Shown here piece after piece: positions 46,260 to 57,225 of a stretch of DNA of 64,000 bases. The notes below the pieces were generated by a model that worked only from the letters and a program-made list of their open reading frames with translations, made no database searches and had not been told where the DNA came from. The stretch's first letter is position 1, and the number at the start of each line of letters is the position of its first letter. This DNA comes from Adiantum capillus-veneris (Eukaryota; Streptophyta; Polypodiopsida; Polypodiales; Pteridaceae). Both the position numbers and the translations under genes were made by a program. The stretch spans positions 10,859,648-10,923,647 of the forward strand of contig CM043968.1 of assembly GCA_014529385.2 (NCBI GenBank). Reading direction: 5' to 3'.

Positions 46260-48540
46260 AGTCCCTTTCTTGTGGGGACTGTTACAGTCTTTGCCCATAC
46301 CCACCCGTCCCTGGGAAAGTATTGCAATGGATTTCATTTTTGATCTCCCGAGAATACAGAGTGGTCACGAGGGTATTTGGACTGTTATTGACATATTTAG
46401 TAAACATGCTCATTTCATTCCAGTGAAGAAAACAATCAAGCTGGATCACTTAGCAAGATTGTTTGTGGCCCAGATTTTCAGATTACATGGCATGCGTGAG
46501 ACGATTGTCTTCGATAGGGACGCCAGATTTACGAGCTTGTTTTGGAAGGCAATTTGGGAGAACATTGGCACGCCGTTGCACTTTCGTCATCTTTCCACCC
46601 GCAGACTGCCGGGCAATCTGAGATTTCCAATTCAGTGGTTTTATATTTATTGAAGTCTTATATCTTGGATTAGAAGACTCAATGGGAAAAGTATCTACCT
46701 TCGGTGGAATTTGCTTACAACAACATGATACACTCTTCGATGGGGAAGGCGCCATTTGAGATTGTTGAAGTTGCTGCGAAGGTTCCACCCTTGCTAAGCA
46801 CAAAAGATAAGATTTTTGAAACTGATGAGTATACGTGCGACTTAGACACGGCTTTTGCCAAGGTCCGAGAGGCTTTGCAGAAATCTCAAGAACGACATTA
46901 AAAGGCAACAAATTGCCATCGTCACGATTTGAAATTGAAGGAGGATGATTGGGTGCTCTTACGTTTTGAGAAGGCTCGCTTAAGAAAGAAGGGAAAGGAG
47001 AGGTGTCACGTGACACATCCAACCCTATGTGTCCGTGGACAAGCTACAGCACGACAAGGGTTCCGTCAGTCTAGTCAGTCTAGATTAGCAAGTGTTCTGG
47101 CACTTTTGTGAGTCTGTTCGCAGACCGTGCATCCCCAGGCACTTAGTGTAGATGCATATCCTCTGGTTGCACACAACATGATCATACGCATTCCCATCAG
47201 AATCCATCAGAATCCTTCAGGGGAATTTTCCAGTGCATTTAACCTATTTTCCCTATTTTTGACACTTTTCACTTATTAATTTAAGGGACTTTTGTTGGAA
47301 AGTAGGTAGGGCAAATTGAGTAAGTTTGTATATAAGCAAACCTAGGCTAGCACTAATTGGCAGAAGAGAAGGAGAACACAGGCCGCAGGTTCCCCCTCTC
47401 TCTCTCAGCAAGATCCCCCCCCTTGGTGGCGTTTTTCCTCCAAGCAAGAATTTCAGCTTCCTAGCGTTTTTCATCAAGTCATCCTCGCCATGAAGACCCC
47501 AGCCACTTGGCGTTTTCAGCCATAGCCTCATCGCCAAGATCTCCCTGCATCCAGCGTTTTGCATCAAGAAGTCTCATCGCCATAAGTCCTCCCTTGCTGG
47601 CGTTTTTCAGCATACCATGATCGCCCACATCCCTGGCGTTTTCAGCAGTGCATAGCAGCAGATTTTCAGCGTTTTGACCGCCCCAAAACAGCGGTTTTCA
47701 GCCAGCAGAACCAGCCCCAAACCAGCGTTTTTGGTTTTCGGCAGATTTCAGCGATTGGCGGTTTTGGATAGCAGATAGAGTGCATTAGTTTTCACCCATA
47801 GCGTCGGTCTCGTCATTCCCGTCGTCGACATCGACCTAGCCTAGACTTGCATCAGTCACATGCATCCACTTTGTACCAGTTTGTGCAATCAATAGTAGAC
47901 CACTCTTGCCAACGAGAGTGGGGCCTTCGGAGGAGGGTTTTACAACGTCTATGGTGTCGTGTTTCTCTTCTCTCTCTATCTCTCAGTCTCATACACTTTC
48001 TCGCACAGTGTCCATTCGCTTTGTTTGTGTTCATTGCACTCTCTCATTAAGAACGGAAGGCTCTCCCTTCTATAAGAACAAAAGGAACTTTGAGCATAGT
48101 TCGGAGCACTCAACTTGAGCAAAGTTCAGCATTCACTTCTGCTGCACCTTACAAGAGGCCTTTTCCAAAGCTTAGTATGAGATACTACGGACCTTTCCAG
48201 ATCTTCGAAATGATCAATGATGTCTCCTTCCGACTGAAACTGCCTGACACATGGAGGATTCACAATGCATTTCATGTGAGTCTCTTGAAACCTTTTAAAG
48301 GTGATGTGCTTGACGATGGGGAGGCTGATGAGCAACCCGAAGTGGACGAAAACGAGGAAATATTTGTTCCTGAACAGATTTTGGCACACAAGGACACAAA
48401 GAATAAGGGTAAAGTATGAAGGCGGTGCTTGGTTAAATTCAAAAACTATCCTACATTGGATGCAATGTGGATGGAGGAGGAGGACCTAGCAGATACTTCT
48501 CAGATTGTGAAACTTTACCTTGAAGCTTTTGGTTTAGCAT
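46260..48540 (+). pseudogene. Element D integrase and chromodomain, split by solo LTR E
   Basis: Catalytic core: AMDFIFDLPRIQSG, then FDRDARFTSLFW; the expected Glu segment is frameshifted near 46600. KAPFEIVEV (about 46745) is followed by the 'VLLRFEKARL' tail, which stops at 47003. After LTR E the frame resumes at 48154 with [36 protein letters not shown] and a chromodomain (VKFKNYPTLDAMWMEEEDLA) with a TGA at 48417. Confidence 0.88.
47004..48153 (+). repeat. Solo LTR E (family F) in element D integrase
   Basis: 1150 bp from TGTCACGTGACACATCC to GCACCTTACA, flanked by a perfect 5-bp duplication AGAGG (46999-47003, 48154-48158). Removing it and one duplication restores the integrase reading frame of D. 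It is homologous to the 5' LTR of element F (50679-51820). It is a solo LTR left by recombination between two LTRs. It holds a series of GCGTTTT-containing quasi-repeats at about 47428-47740. Confidence 0.93.
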
Positions 48541-49124
48541 AGTCTATTCCAAATGGAACCCAGAATTCAGCTTGGCCGCAGATCTGGTGCAGTGGGATGC
48601 ACAAGAGGGGAGTTACTCCGCTCCTTTGTCAACACATGCCTTGATTTTTAGAATACTAGAGTCACTAATGTCTCTTTGAGCTTTAGGGATATTGAGAGCT
48701 GATAGTATTCTGCTGTATGACTATATGAAATGGAATTCCTGAATATGAAATTGATTTGTTCTTGACTTGTTTTTAAGTGCAGGAACTGATAGACGAAATA
48801 ACTGTAGCATTTTGGTCTAAATGATCTCGAACAGACATGGTTGCAATAGGGGTTAGTCAATCGGGCATCTATGAGGTCCCACTTGGATCTAGATGCGATT
48901 GCTAAGTGCATTGCCGATAAATCATTGTCTAAGATCCGAATGAATGTTGAATGTCATGTGATGTCAAGTGATGTCCTGTGATGTGACTGTCGATTGGTAC
49001 GTGTGCTAGATGTGTGTTCCTAGTGCGTAGGTACTAACAGTCAGTGTCTGCTAAGACAGTTATGGCTTCTGTTTATTTTGCAGGCGTATTCAAGGGCGAT
49101 TACAATGCTTTCAAGAGGGGGGTA
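48541..49124 (+). other. Element D 3' non-coding region
   Basis: From the end of the chromodomain frame to the purine tract. No gene. Its last 100 bases match element J on both sides of insertion A. Confidence 0.7.
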
Positions 49125-49842
49125 TGTCACAAACTGGTGACGTGGCTACCCGGAACACACATACACTGCCCACAGAAAAGGGGAAGGGGGGGGGGGGGGT
49201 TACGTGGTTGCCTAGTACTCACACCCACACCCACACCCACACCCACACCCACACCCGTGGTAGCAGTCCCGGAAATTACTGGCAGAATGACACGTGGCAC
49301 TGCTGACGTGGCGTCCGTACTGGCACGTGGTAGCATGTACCGAACTCCACGATTTGCGGCGCGTTTCACGGACAGGCAGTAGATTGCGGCAGCTTTTGGA
49401 GCTTTTGCTTTTTGGGCTTGCTTTATTTTGTTAAAGCCTAAGAAAGAGAAGAAAGAACTCCTTTTGCTTTAATTTGAAGGCTCAAGAGAGAGAGCTTGTG
49501 AGAGAAAGCTTACTGCTTTATTTTAAAAGCTTTTGATTTTCAGCTTTTTAGCTCTGCTTTTGGCATCCCATGTAATCTTTAAATAAGTGGGCTGGCCTCT
49601 TACAACTTAGAGCATCTGGAATCTGGATGCAGAGTCTGAGTGTGAGCGCCTGCCCGCACTCTTGTACTTATACTCAGATTAATACAAAAAGAAATACCGA
49701 AAGGGGCGCCAGTCTTTGGGGCCAATATCTCTAGGCACGGAACTCCGCTTGGCCAGTGTCGAATAATTTGTGAATTGTTTTGAAGTGGTTATTTGGTGCT
49801 GTCGCGGTAGATTCTTGACTTGGAGTGTCCAAGTCTGTTACA
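49125..49842 (+). repeat. Element D 3' LTR
   Basis: 718 bp with poly-G at about 49187-49198, six ACACCC units at about 49219-49256, and the module at 49691-49710. Longer than the 5' LTR because of these expansions and a small insertion near 49380. Confidence 0.9.
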
Positions 49843-49847
49843 TCGGG

Positions 49848-50065
49848 CGCGCTCTCGTCTTCACCGCTCATGTCTTACATGGCATAAGCTATTAAGATCA
49901 CTTGCAAGAGAAGGATCCAAGATTTGTTTCGAGGTGCTGTTCTTCTGAGAGACAGTACCATGCAGATGTTGATAGCTACCAAACAACATACTCCAAGTAC
50001 TTGGCAAGCTTTCAAGAATTTTTTTTTGCCCGAAGTTATATGGTTTCTGACATCTTCCTTCGGAG
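49848..50065 (+). other. Element C continuation, unresolved
   Basis: Directly follows the D insertion site. One plus frame reads RDSTMQMLIATKQHTPSTWQ followed by AFKNFF, which resembles the 'P.TW..F...F' part of gypsy capsid. It then abuts minus-strand gypsy sequence. It may be the only remaining gag of C; weak evidence. Confidence 0.35.
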
Positions 50066-50678
50066 TGCAACTTCTTGACAACAAAATCAGCACCTAAGAG
50101 GTAGTGCTTCCAACTAGAAAGCGCATGAATCACGGCCAAGAGCTCTTTCTCATAGACTTCCATAGTCTTCTTTGGCCCTTGCAAAATTCGGCTTTCATAA
50201 GCTACTACCCGTCCATCTTGCATTAGCACTGCTCCGATGCTACTGCCACACGCGTCACATTGGACCACAAATGACTTCTTGAGATCTGGCAAAACAATTA
50301 CTTGATCGGAAGTCAACTTATGGTCAAGTGATGGCTATGCTCCTCTTCATTCTTCGAATAGACTATCATGTTATTGAAGAATGTCTTAACAAACTGTTGA
50401 TGCGAGCGGAAAATCTGGTCCATCGTCCTGTTGAACGTGGCAGGAGCATTTGTTAGACCAAACGACATCACTAGGAACTCATAAAGATCAAATTTCGTTC
50501 TGAACGCAGTCTTGTGCACATCCTCTGGCAAAATGATTACCGGATCTGAAGTCAGCTTCTCTTTAAAGTGTTTGAAGGCTAAAATTTCCTTGGCTGTCCA
50601 CTTGAAAGTAACTTCTTTTCCTTGCAGTGCATGGAGTGGAGAAGCAATCTCAACAAAATTTCGGATGAACCTTTTGTG
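50066..50678 (-). pseudogene. Element G pol fragment, scrambled (RT and RNase H)
   Basis: On the minus strand: KRFIRNFVEIASPLHAL up to SDPVIILP (RT connection), then an RT palm block EDVHKTAFRTKFDLYEFLVM ending at VYSKNEEEHSHHL, then SDQVIVLPDLKKSFVVQCDA and RNase H up to HYLLGADFVV. In an intact element (B) the palm precedes the connection. The order here is therefore permuted and the 'SDPVI.LPDL' segment occurs twice. The left end meets element C sequence at about 50065. Confidence 0.8.
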
Positions 50679-51820
50679 TGTCACGTGACACATCCAACCC
50701 TATGTGTCGGTGGACAAGCTACAACATGATCAGGGTTCAGTCAATCCAGTCAGTCTAGATTTAGAAGTGATCTGGCACTTTTGTGAGTCTATTCGTAGAC
50801 CGTGCATGCCCAGTCACTTAGTGTAGATGCATATCCTCTGGTTGCACACGGCATGATCATCAGTATTCCCATCAGAATCCATTAGAATCAGTTAGGGGAT
50901 TTTTCCAGTGCATTTAGCCTATTTTTCCTATTTTTGACATTTTTCACTTATTATTTTTAAGTGAGTTTCCAACAAAAGTAGGTAGGGCAATTTTGCGAAG
51001 TTTGTATATAAGCAACCCCAAGTTAGCACTCAATGGCAGAAGAGGCAGCAGGAGCTCCCCGCTCAACAAGCACCTTCTCAGCAAGAACTCATCAAGCATC
51101 CCCATAGTCCTAGTGTTTTTGGTCATCGCCATCAAACTCCCCAAGCTGGCGTTTTCAGTTTCCATCTCATCGCCACAGTCTCCTTAGCCATGGCGTTTTC
51201 AGCTTTGCAGTGATCGCCATCATTCCAGATCCCTAGTGTTTTTGCTAGCGCTACTCAGATGAACTAGCGTTTTCATTTTCAGCCATTAGCGAAGCCATTG
51301 CAGCAGCGTCTTCAGCCTTGAAGACGACATCAGATTCAGCCCTAGCCATTTGCAGAAGATCCCCATTTCAGCCCTGAAAAACGCAGCCAAAACAGTCATT
51401 TTCAGCCACCGAAAACAGTCCCAGATTTTCAGCCATAGCGTGTTTATGGACAGCAGTTAGAAGACCGCAGATTTCAGCCCTAAAGTCGTCGTCGTCGTCA
51501 TCGGCATAGTCCCAGGTTGCATCAGTCCCTTGCATCGTCATTGTACCACTTTGTGCAATCATAAGTAGACCACTCTCGCCGACGAGAGTGAGGCCTTCGG
51601 AGGAGGGTTTTACGTCTCTGGTGTCGTATCTCTCTTCTCTCTTTATCTCTCAGTCTCATACACTTGCAAGCACAATGTCCATCCACTTTGTTTGTGATCA
51701 TAGCACTTTCCATTAAGAACGGAAGGCTCTCCCTGACATAAGAACTAAAAGGAACCTTGAGCATAGTTCGGAGCACTCATCTTGGGCAAAGCGCAAACAA
51801 TCATTCCGTTGCACCTAACA
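50679..51820 (+). repeat. Element F 5' LTR
   Basis: 1142 bp, TGTCACGTGACACATCC...GCACCTAACA. Contains GCGTTTT quasi-repeats (about 51140-51330). Confidence 0.92.
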
Positions 51821-51821
51821 T

Positions 51822-51834
51822 TGGTATCAGAGCT
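51822..51834 (+). other. Primer-binding site of element F (initiator Met tRNA type)
   Basis: TGGTATCAGAGCT one base after the 5' LTR. Confidence 0.85.
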
Positions 51835-52181
51835 TTGGCAGTGTTCTGTATCACTCAAGGAAAGAACCACAAGAATCACAAGAAATTTTTTTGCTTGTTG
51901 CGGTCGCACGAACCCAAGTTCGCTTGGGCGTGTCGATTCCTAATCGTGTTTTTTGAAGAGACAGGAATCCCAAGAAAGAAGGGCTTGTCCAGCCTCCCCT
52001 TGTGTCTCTTTTCACTCATTGGGAGCGGACTGTGCACTTAGCGGTTGGCCAATTGACGAGAGGTGAGAAAAAGCAACCTTGGTGTGAGCGCAAGGCCGCC
52101 AATGGGTGCGCCCGTAGAAAGGAGTAGAACTCGGGTGAAGAGAAGATCCTTCTCAAACGCGATTTGCAAGCAAAAGGAAAA

Positions 52182-52272
52182 CCTCAAGAACCTCAAGATC
52201 CTCAAGAACCCAAGAACCCAAGAGCCTCAAGAACCCAAGAACCCAAGAACCCAAGAGCCTCAAGAATCCAAG
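52182..52272 (+). repeat. 9-bp minisatellite in element F leader
   Basis: About ten CAAGAACCC/CAAGA(A/G)CCT-type units in tandem upstream of gag. Read in frame they encode alternating NPRTQEPQEP-like residues, but no start or family supports a protein. Confidence 0.8.
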
Positions 52273-52328
52273 TTCCTCGTGAACTTAAGAACCAAAGATC
52301 ATAGTGCATGATTATCACCTGAAGCGGA

Positions 52329-53870
52329 ATGGATACTTCGCATATAGGTGATGAGCATGAGATAGGCGACGAAGAGTTTTCCCCACCAGGAGATTTTTTC
52401 GACCCTCCCCCTTCGCCATCTACGCCACGAGTTGTACTAACTCCTATGGAGATGATGGTCAAGTCAATGATGGACATGATGCTGGCACAACAAGAACGAA
52501 ATGAAAGAAATGCAATACAACAATAAGAAGCGAATCGAGTTGCGTTGGCACAACAAGAAACCAATCGCCTTGCTTTCGAATGCGAGCGCGATGAAAGAAA
52601 TGAACGAAAAGCAAAAAGGGAGGTCGAGCGTGCAGCTCAAAGAGAGCTACGCAGTCAAGAATTGCTTCGACAAGTACTAGCCTCGAAGACCGAACCACCC
52701 AAAGATCGTGGGAATTCCTCAAGTGATACAAGCCACGATGCGGATTCCAACCATCCAGTCACAGAGAAGTTGACTTTCAGTAAGTATGACGGTAAGATGG
52801 ATGCTACGGTTATTCATTCTTGGTTGCATCACTTTAATGCTTATTTTGTGACAACTAAGAAGACATGAAATAGCAAAGTTTTGATGGCAGCTAGGTACCT
52901 TGCCAGTGATGCCATTAATTGGTACCACGCATGGCAAGAGGCACAATTAGCCACGCACCTAGAGGAAGCCGACGAATTCACGTCCCTTTCTTTCAATTGG
53001 GCTGATTTCCAAGACAAGCTCAAGGTGCGGTTTATACCACCTCAGTACCTCGCACGATTGAAGGACGATTGGTGCGCTCTCAAGCAAAATGGTATGCCGG
53101 TTATGTCTTTTTCTAATCGTGTTTTGCAGCTAGGTACCCAATTACGCAAGTCGGATGATGAACGCAAAGAGGCATTCCTCTATGGATTGGACGAGTATAT
53201 CAAGTACGATGTCGAGGTGCTCGATCCAATCGATCTCAACAAGGCGGTAGCGATTGCTCTCGCACAGGAGATGAAGCACAACAAGGGAAGGCCTAAGGAG
53301 AATAAGACTTCCACAAGTACCTCGCAGACTTCTCAGAACCCTCAAAACGGTAAGAATGGTAAGAATGGTAACTCTTCTAGCCAATCTTCCAACAGTCTCT
53401 TGGAAAAGAATTCTTCCAATGAATATAAGGGTAAGGCTAACACAATTGCTAAACCTAAGCTTACTCCAGATGAAAAGGTGGCACAAAGAATTGTAGGAGG
53501 ATACATCACATCGGAAGAGCAAAGCACTTATTCTAAGGAAGGTCGTTGTTTTCATTGTTACATTAAGGGTCACATAAAACGAACATGTCCTAAGCTTGAA
53601 TCGAATGAATCTAAAGAATCCATAGAACCCACTTCCTCTGTCAATGCAATTAATGATAACACGAGTGTGCCCCAAGTTTCTCATGACCCTCCCATTGATG
53701 ATTCTCTCATTAAATGTTATGGTCGTACATCGGGGCAGCGTTTTGTCATATTGTTTGACCCAGGTAGTATGCATGATGTGATCAGTCCCTCTCTTGTTGA
53801 GAGAGCCCGCCTCGAAGTTAGTCTGAGATCTCCTATGGAGGTCTCTGGTTTTCTTCCTGGTATGGAATGA
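52329..53870 (+). pseudogene. Element F gag with protease start
   Basis: Start MDTSHIGDEHEIGDEE at 52329. A charged Arg/Glu-rich coiled-coil-like stretch (52560-52700) has a TAA at 52524. The capsid domain reads LTFSKYDGKMDATVIHSWLH with a TGA at 52866, then AARYLASDAINWYH and IKYDVEVLDPIDLNKAVAIA. The zinc knuckle CFHCYIKGHIKRTC is at 53547-53588. A retropepsin-like LFDPGSMHDVISPSL is near 53755-53795, with D-P-G instead of D-S/T-G. The frame ends by a TGA at 53868. It would form particles and probably relied on a partner element for its enzymes. Confidence 0.85.
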
Positions 53871-53877
53871 CAATGAT

Positions 53878-54890
53878 TTGCATGATGATTTGAATGATAA
53901 TGATGAGCATGATGTTTTGCATGATCAAGATGTGATTTCTCACAAGTATGATGAGTTGCATGAAGAAGACGTGATTGTTCACAAGGATGGTGAGTTAGTT
54001 GATGCTTTTTCTAGCGAAGCTAACCTCGTTGTAGATTCGATCAATCACGAAGAACCGATCTTGGCTTTCGAGTCGAGGTCCAAAGAAGCCCCATAGAAAG
54101 ATTCGACCTTTCAAGAAGAAGCGATCTTGGCTCTCGAGCCTAGGTCCACAGAACCCTCACAAGAAGTATTATGTGTTCGCATGATTGATACGCAGGCATT
54201 GTTCGAGTGTTTCATTCGTGGTCGTTTCCTGTATTTTAGTCAGCGTCTTTATGTGATCCCTTTTCCTAGTCATGACATATTGTACGTTGAGCACGTTTCA
54301 CTCATGAATGAGCACGAATGTATACGGATTGTTCATGAAAAGCTGAAAAATATGTATGTAAGGAAGTCACATTCCATGTCTCTTCCTTGGCATGACACAG
54401 TGTCCGAAAAGCATGGGCATTTCCATCGTGTTTTGCCATAGTTGATTGCTCTAGATCATAAGAGAAAGATTCGATCTCATTGTTTGCGTGTATGTGGTGA
54501 ACGGTTTAGCACTCCATCTCTTTGTTCATCTACATTGCATGCACAGTCTTTGAGGAAGACAAGCTTTTTTCCGCTCACTTTACATGGAATGGGTATGTTT
54601 ATGTTTTTTGTGTTGGAAATGGTTTCAGGAATTTTCAGCCATGGAGATTCTTGAAGAAGAAGGAAGCATGACTCTCAACGAAGTTGAAGCATTGAAGGAG
54701 CCACAGAAGACTTTGTGTCGCTTTCGGCGCGGCCCAAAGAAGCAAGCGTTGCAGACCTTTATGAAGTTCAAGTACCGCATGACCCACACATCAGAGTGGG
54801 CCGGTGAAGAGTCCCTTCCAGGATTCCGGATGCTATTGGCGATCTCCCTCGACGCCATACAGTTCGGTACCAGTACCTCACTTTGAAAAG
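53878..54890 (+). pseudogene. Element F 3' coding remnant of unknown identity
   Basis: Four successive short frames (53878-54096, 54127-54441, 54442-54654, 54584-54886), mostly collinear with gag and separated by single stops. They read as one former protein of about 330 residues rich in Glu, Asp and His at first (LHDQDVISHKYDELHEEDVI). I recognise no domain. It sits where pol should be, directly before the purine tract. It may be a degenerated pol spacer or a captured sequence. Confidence 0.4.
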
Positions 54891-54897
54891 GAGGGGA

Positions 54898-55876
54898 TGT
54901 ACGTGACACATCCAGCCCTGTGTGTCCGTGGACAAGCTACAGCATGATCAGGGTTCAGTTAGTCCAATCAGTTTAGATTTAGAAGTGATCTGGCACTTTT
55001 GTGAGTCTATTCGTAGACCGTGCATGCCCAGTCACTTAGTGTAGATGCATATCCTCTGGTTGCACACAGCATGATCATCACTATTCCCATCAGAATCCAT
55101 TAGAATCAGTTAGGGGATTTTTCCAGTGCATTTAGCCTATTTTTCCTATTTTTGACATTTTTCACTTATTATTTTTGCAGCAGGAGCTCCCCGCTCAATA
55201 GGCACCTTCTCAGCAAGAACTCATCAAGCATCCCCATAGTCCTAGCATTTTTGGTCATCGCCATCAAACTCCCCAAGCTGGCATTTTCAATTTCCATCTC
55301 ATCGCCACAGTCTCCTTAGCCATGGCGTTTTCAGCTTTGCAGTGATCGCCATTATTCCAGATCCCTAGCGTTTTTGCTAGCGCTACTCAGATGAAGCAGC
55401 GTTTTCATTTTCAGCCATTAGCAAAGCCATTGCAGCAGCGTTTTCAGCCTTGAAGACGACAACAGATTCAGCCCTAGCCACTTGCAGAAGATCCCCATTT
55501 CAGCCCTCAAAAACACAGCCAAAACAGTCATTTTCAGCCACCGAAAACAGTCCCAGATTTTCAGCCATAGCATGTTTATGGACAGTAGTTAGAAGACCGC
55601 AGATTTCAGCCCTAAAGTCGTCGTCGTCATCGGCATAGTCCCAGGTTGCATCAGTCCATTGCATCGTCATTGTACCACTTCGTATCTCTCTTCTCTCTCT
55701 ATCTCTCAGTCTCATACACTTGCAAGCACAGTGTCCATTCACTTTGTTTGTGATCATAGCACTTTCCATTAAGAACGGAAGGCTCTCCCTTTTATAAGAA
55801 CTAAAAGGAACCTTGAGCACAGTTCGGAGCACTTATCTTGAGCAAAGCGCAAACAATCATTGCGTTGCACCTAACA
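54898..55876 (+). repeat. Element F 3' LTR
   Basis: 979 bp. It begins TGTACGTGACACATCC (one base short of the 5' LTR start) and ends GCACCTAACA. It lacks about 100 bp near 55180 and about 70 bp near 55680 compared with the 5' LTR. Confidence 0.9.
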
Positions 55877-55881
55877 CTGTG

Positions 55882-57225
55882 GTAGGAACATAAGCCTAGA
55901 AAGCTTCAGATGTCATGTATAGACTTCAAGTCTGGCCATGACCTAATTGCTTCCACTTTGGCGGGATCCATGCGTACCTCATCCTTTGAAACAATGTGCC
56001 CAAGGAAGTGAATCTCTTGCAAAAAGAATTCACTCTTCTTCGCATTAATGAGTAGCTTGTTCTTATGTAACTCATTGAAAACTGCGGTCAAGTGATCCCT
56101 ATGCTCCTCTTCAGACTTTGAGTAGACAATCATGTCATCAAAGAAGGTACCCACGAAGTTGTACAAGGGTAATCTTTTTGTTGTAAGTATCCAACATAGC
56201 ATGCAACGTGTAACACCATGGGATACCCAGTAACACATCACAACCCTCAAGTGGCATAATATGAAATTCTTCTGCATCCACATAGCTCTGAATGTTCAGA
56301 TGAAGCTTTCCCAAAATGGGAGTAACAGGCTCTAAATGATCTGGGCATGCCAAACCTGCTTCCCCTGTCATACCCATCTCCTCTGCACGAATGCCCAACT
56401 TTGATGCCAATTCTGGTGATATGAAATTTGCACGGGCTCCTGGATCAAAGAAAACCAGCACTGTTTGGTCTCTAACTTTGCCCCAAGCTCTGCACAGCTC
56501 TATGGCGTCTGTGTTTGGCTGGTCTCCAACCAAATTTGGAACAAGTCTTGCACTTGGCTTTGGCTTCTTCCCTCTTCTTCCCTTTATGGTTTGACTTGTC
56601 ATCCTTATCCTGTGACTTCTTCTGTGGGCTTTCATCTGCAAAATGTCCTTCCTCTTCACAAATGTAGCATGTCTTGGCCTCTCTAAGAGCTTTCCTTTCC
56701 TTTCCAGAAAAATGCCTTTTTTGTCCTTGTCCTCATCCCGAAGAAGGTTTAGACTGCTTCTTGGACGTGTCAGCTTCTTCATTGGAGGGTTTCTTTGTGG
56801 GAGGCACAAAAGACATTGCTGCAACATTGCCCTTGGCTGGTTGAAAACTGTTTGCCCTGGGACCCTTTCTTGTGGCTATTACATCCATCGGAATCTCCCT
56901 TCGATAGATTGCTGGTCACTCTTGCATTCTCAATCAACTGAAACATATTCATGAGAGTAGTCTTTGTGCAGTAGTCTCTGATTTTCTTGGGCAATCCGCA
57001 ATAGTACTTCTCAATCTGTTCTGACAATGGCACAAACTTGTAAGAGATGATTGGCAACAGTGCGGCCCAAAACTGTTTATTGTACTCTTCCAGATTCGCA
57101 CACTGTTTATTATTCAACTCGTGCCATTCTGTCATCACATCCACTTCGAAAGTGTTTGTCAGCCATGCAGGCGCAAAAAGCTATTTGAATTGGATCCACA
57201 ATGACTTGATGTAGCCTTTTTTGGA
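55882..57225 (-). pseudogene. Element G gag, protease and RT fragment
   Basis: Minus strand from 57225: capsid piece FEVDVMTEWHELNNKQCANL; a zinc knuckle CYICEEEGHFADES (about 56627-56668) whose last Cys has become Ser; protease VLVFFDPGARANFISPELAS and GCDVLLGIPW; then, after a deletion of several hundred codons near 56160, reverse transcriptase VGTFFDDMIVYSKSEEEHRD and KSEFFLQEIHFLGHIVSKD. The reading continues across element F into 50678. It is close to A and B in wording. It overlaps the gag portion present at 58865-59828, so it is a separate copy. Confidence 0.82.

Larger units (their letters stand above)
42496..49842 (+). mobile_element. Element D, Ty3/gypsy chromovirus with serine-rich Gag
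   Basis: LTRs are 42496-43154 (659 bp) and 49125-49842 (718 bp), both TGTCACAAACTGGTGA...GTCTGTTACA. The flanks TCGGT (42491-42495) and TCGGG (49843-49847) match at 4 of 5. Primer-binding site at 43156-43168, purine tract CAAGAGGGGGGTA at 49112-49124. The LTRs have diverged by several percent plus indels, and coding regions carry many stops, so it is older than B. RNase H is deleted and solo LTR E sits in the integrase. Confidence 0.9.
50679..55876 (+). mobile_element. Element F, gag-only non-autonomous LTR retrotransposon
   Basis: LTRs are 50679-51820 (1142 bp) and 54898-55876 (979 bp, two internal deletions). Flanks are TTGTG (50674-50678) and CTGTG (55877-55881), 4 of 5 matching. Primer-binding site at 51822-51834, purine tract GAAAAGGAGGGGA before 54898. 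The 3.1-kb interior encodes a Gag and a protease-like start but no reverse transcriptase, RNase H or integrase. This fits the TR-GAG class of non-autonomous elements. It is inserted in the reverse transcriptase region of minus-strand element G, whose sequence resumes at 55882. Confidence 0.9.

Noticed and set aside
49219-49256. Tandem ACACCC units considered as interstitial telomere
   Set aside because: Plant telomere repeats are CCCTAAA types; this is a short local expansion inside an LTR.
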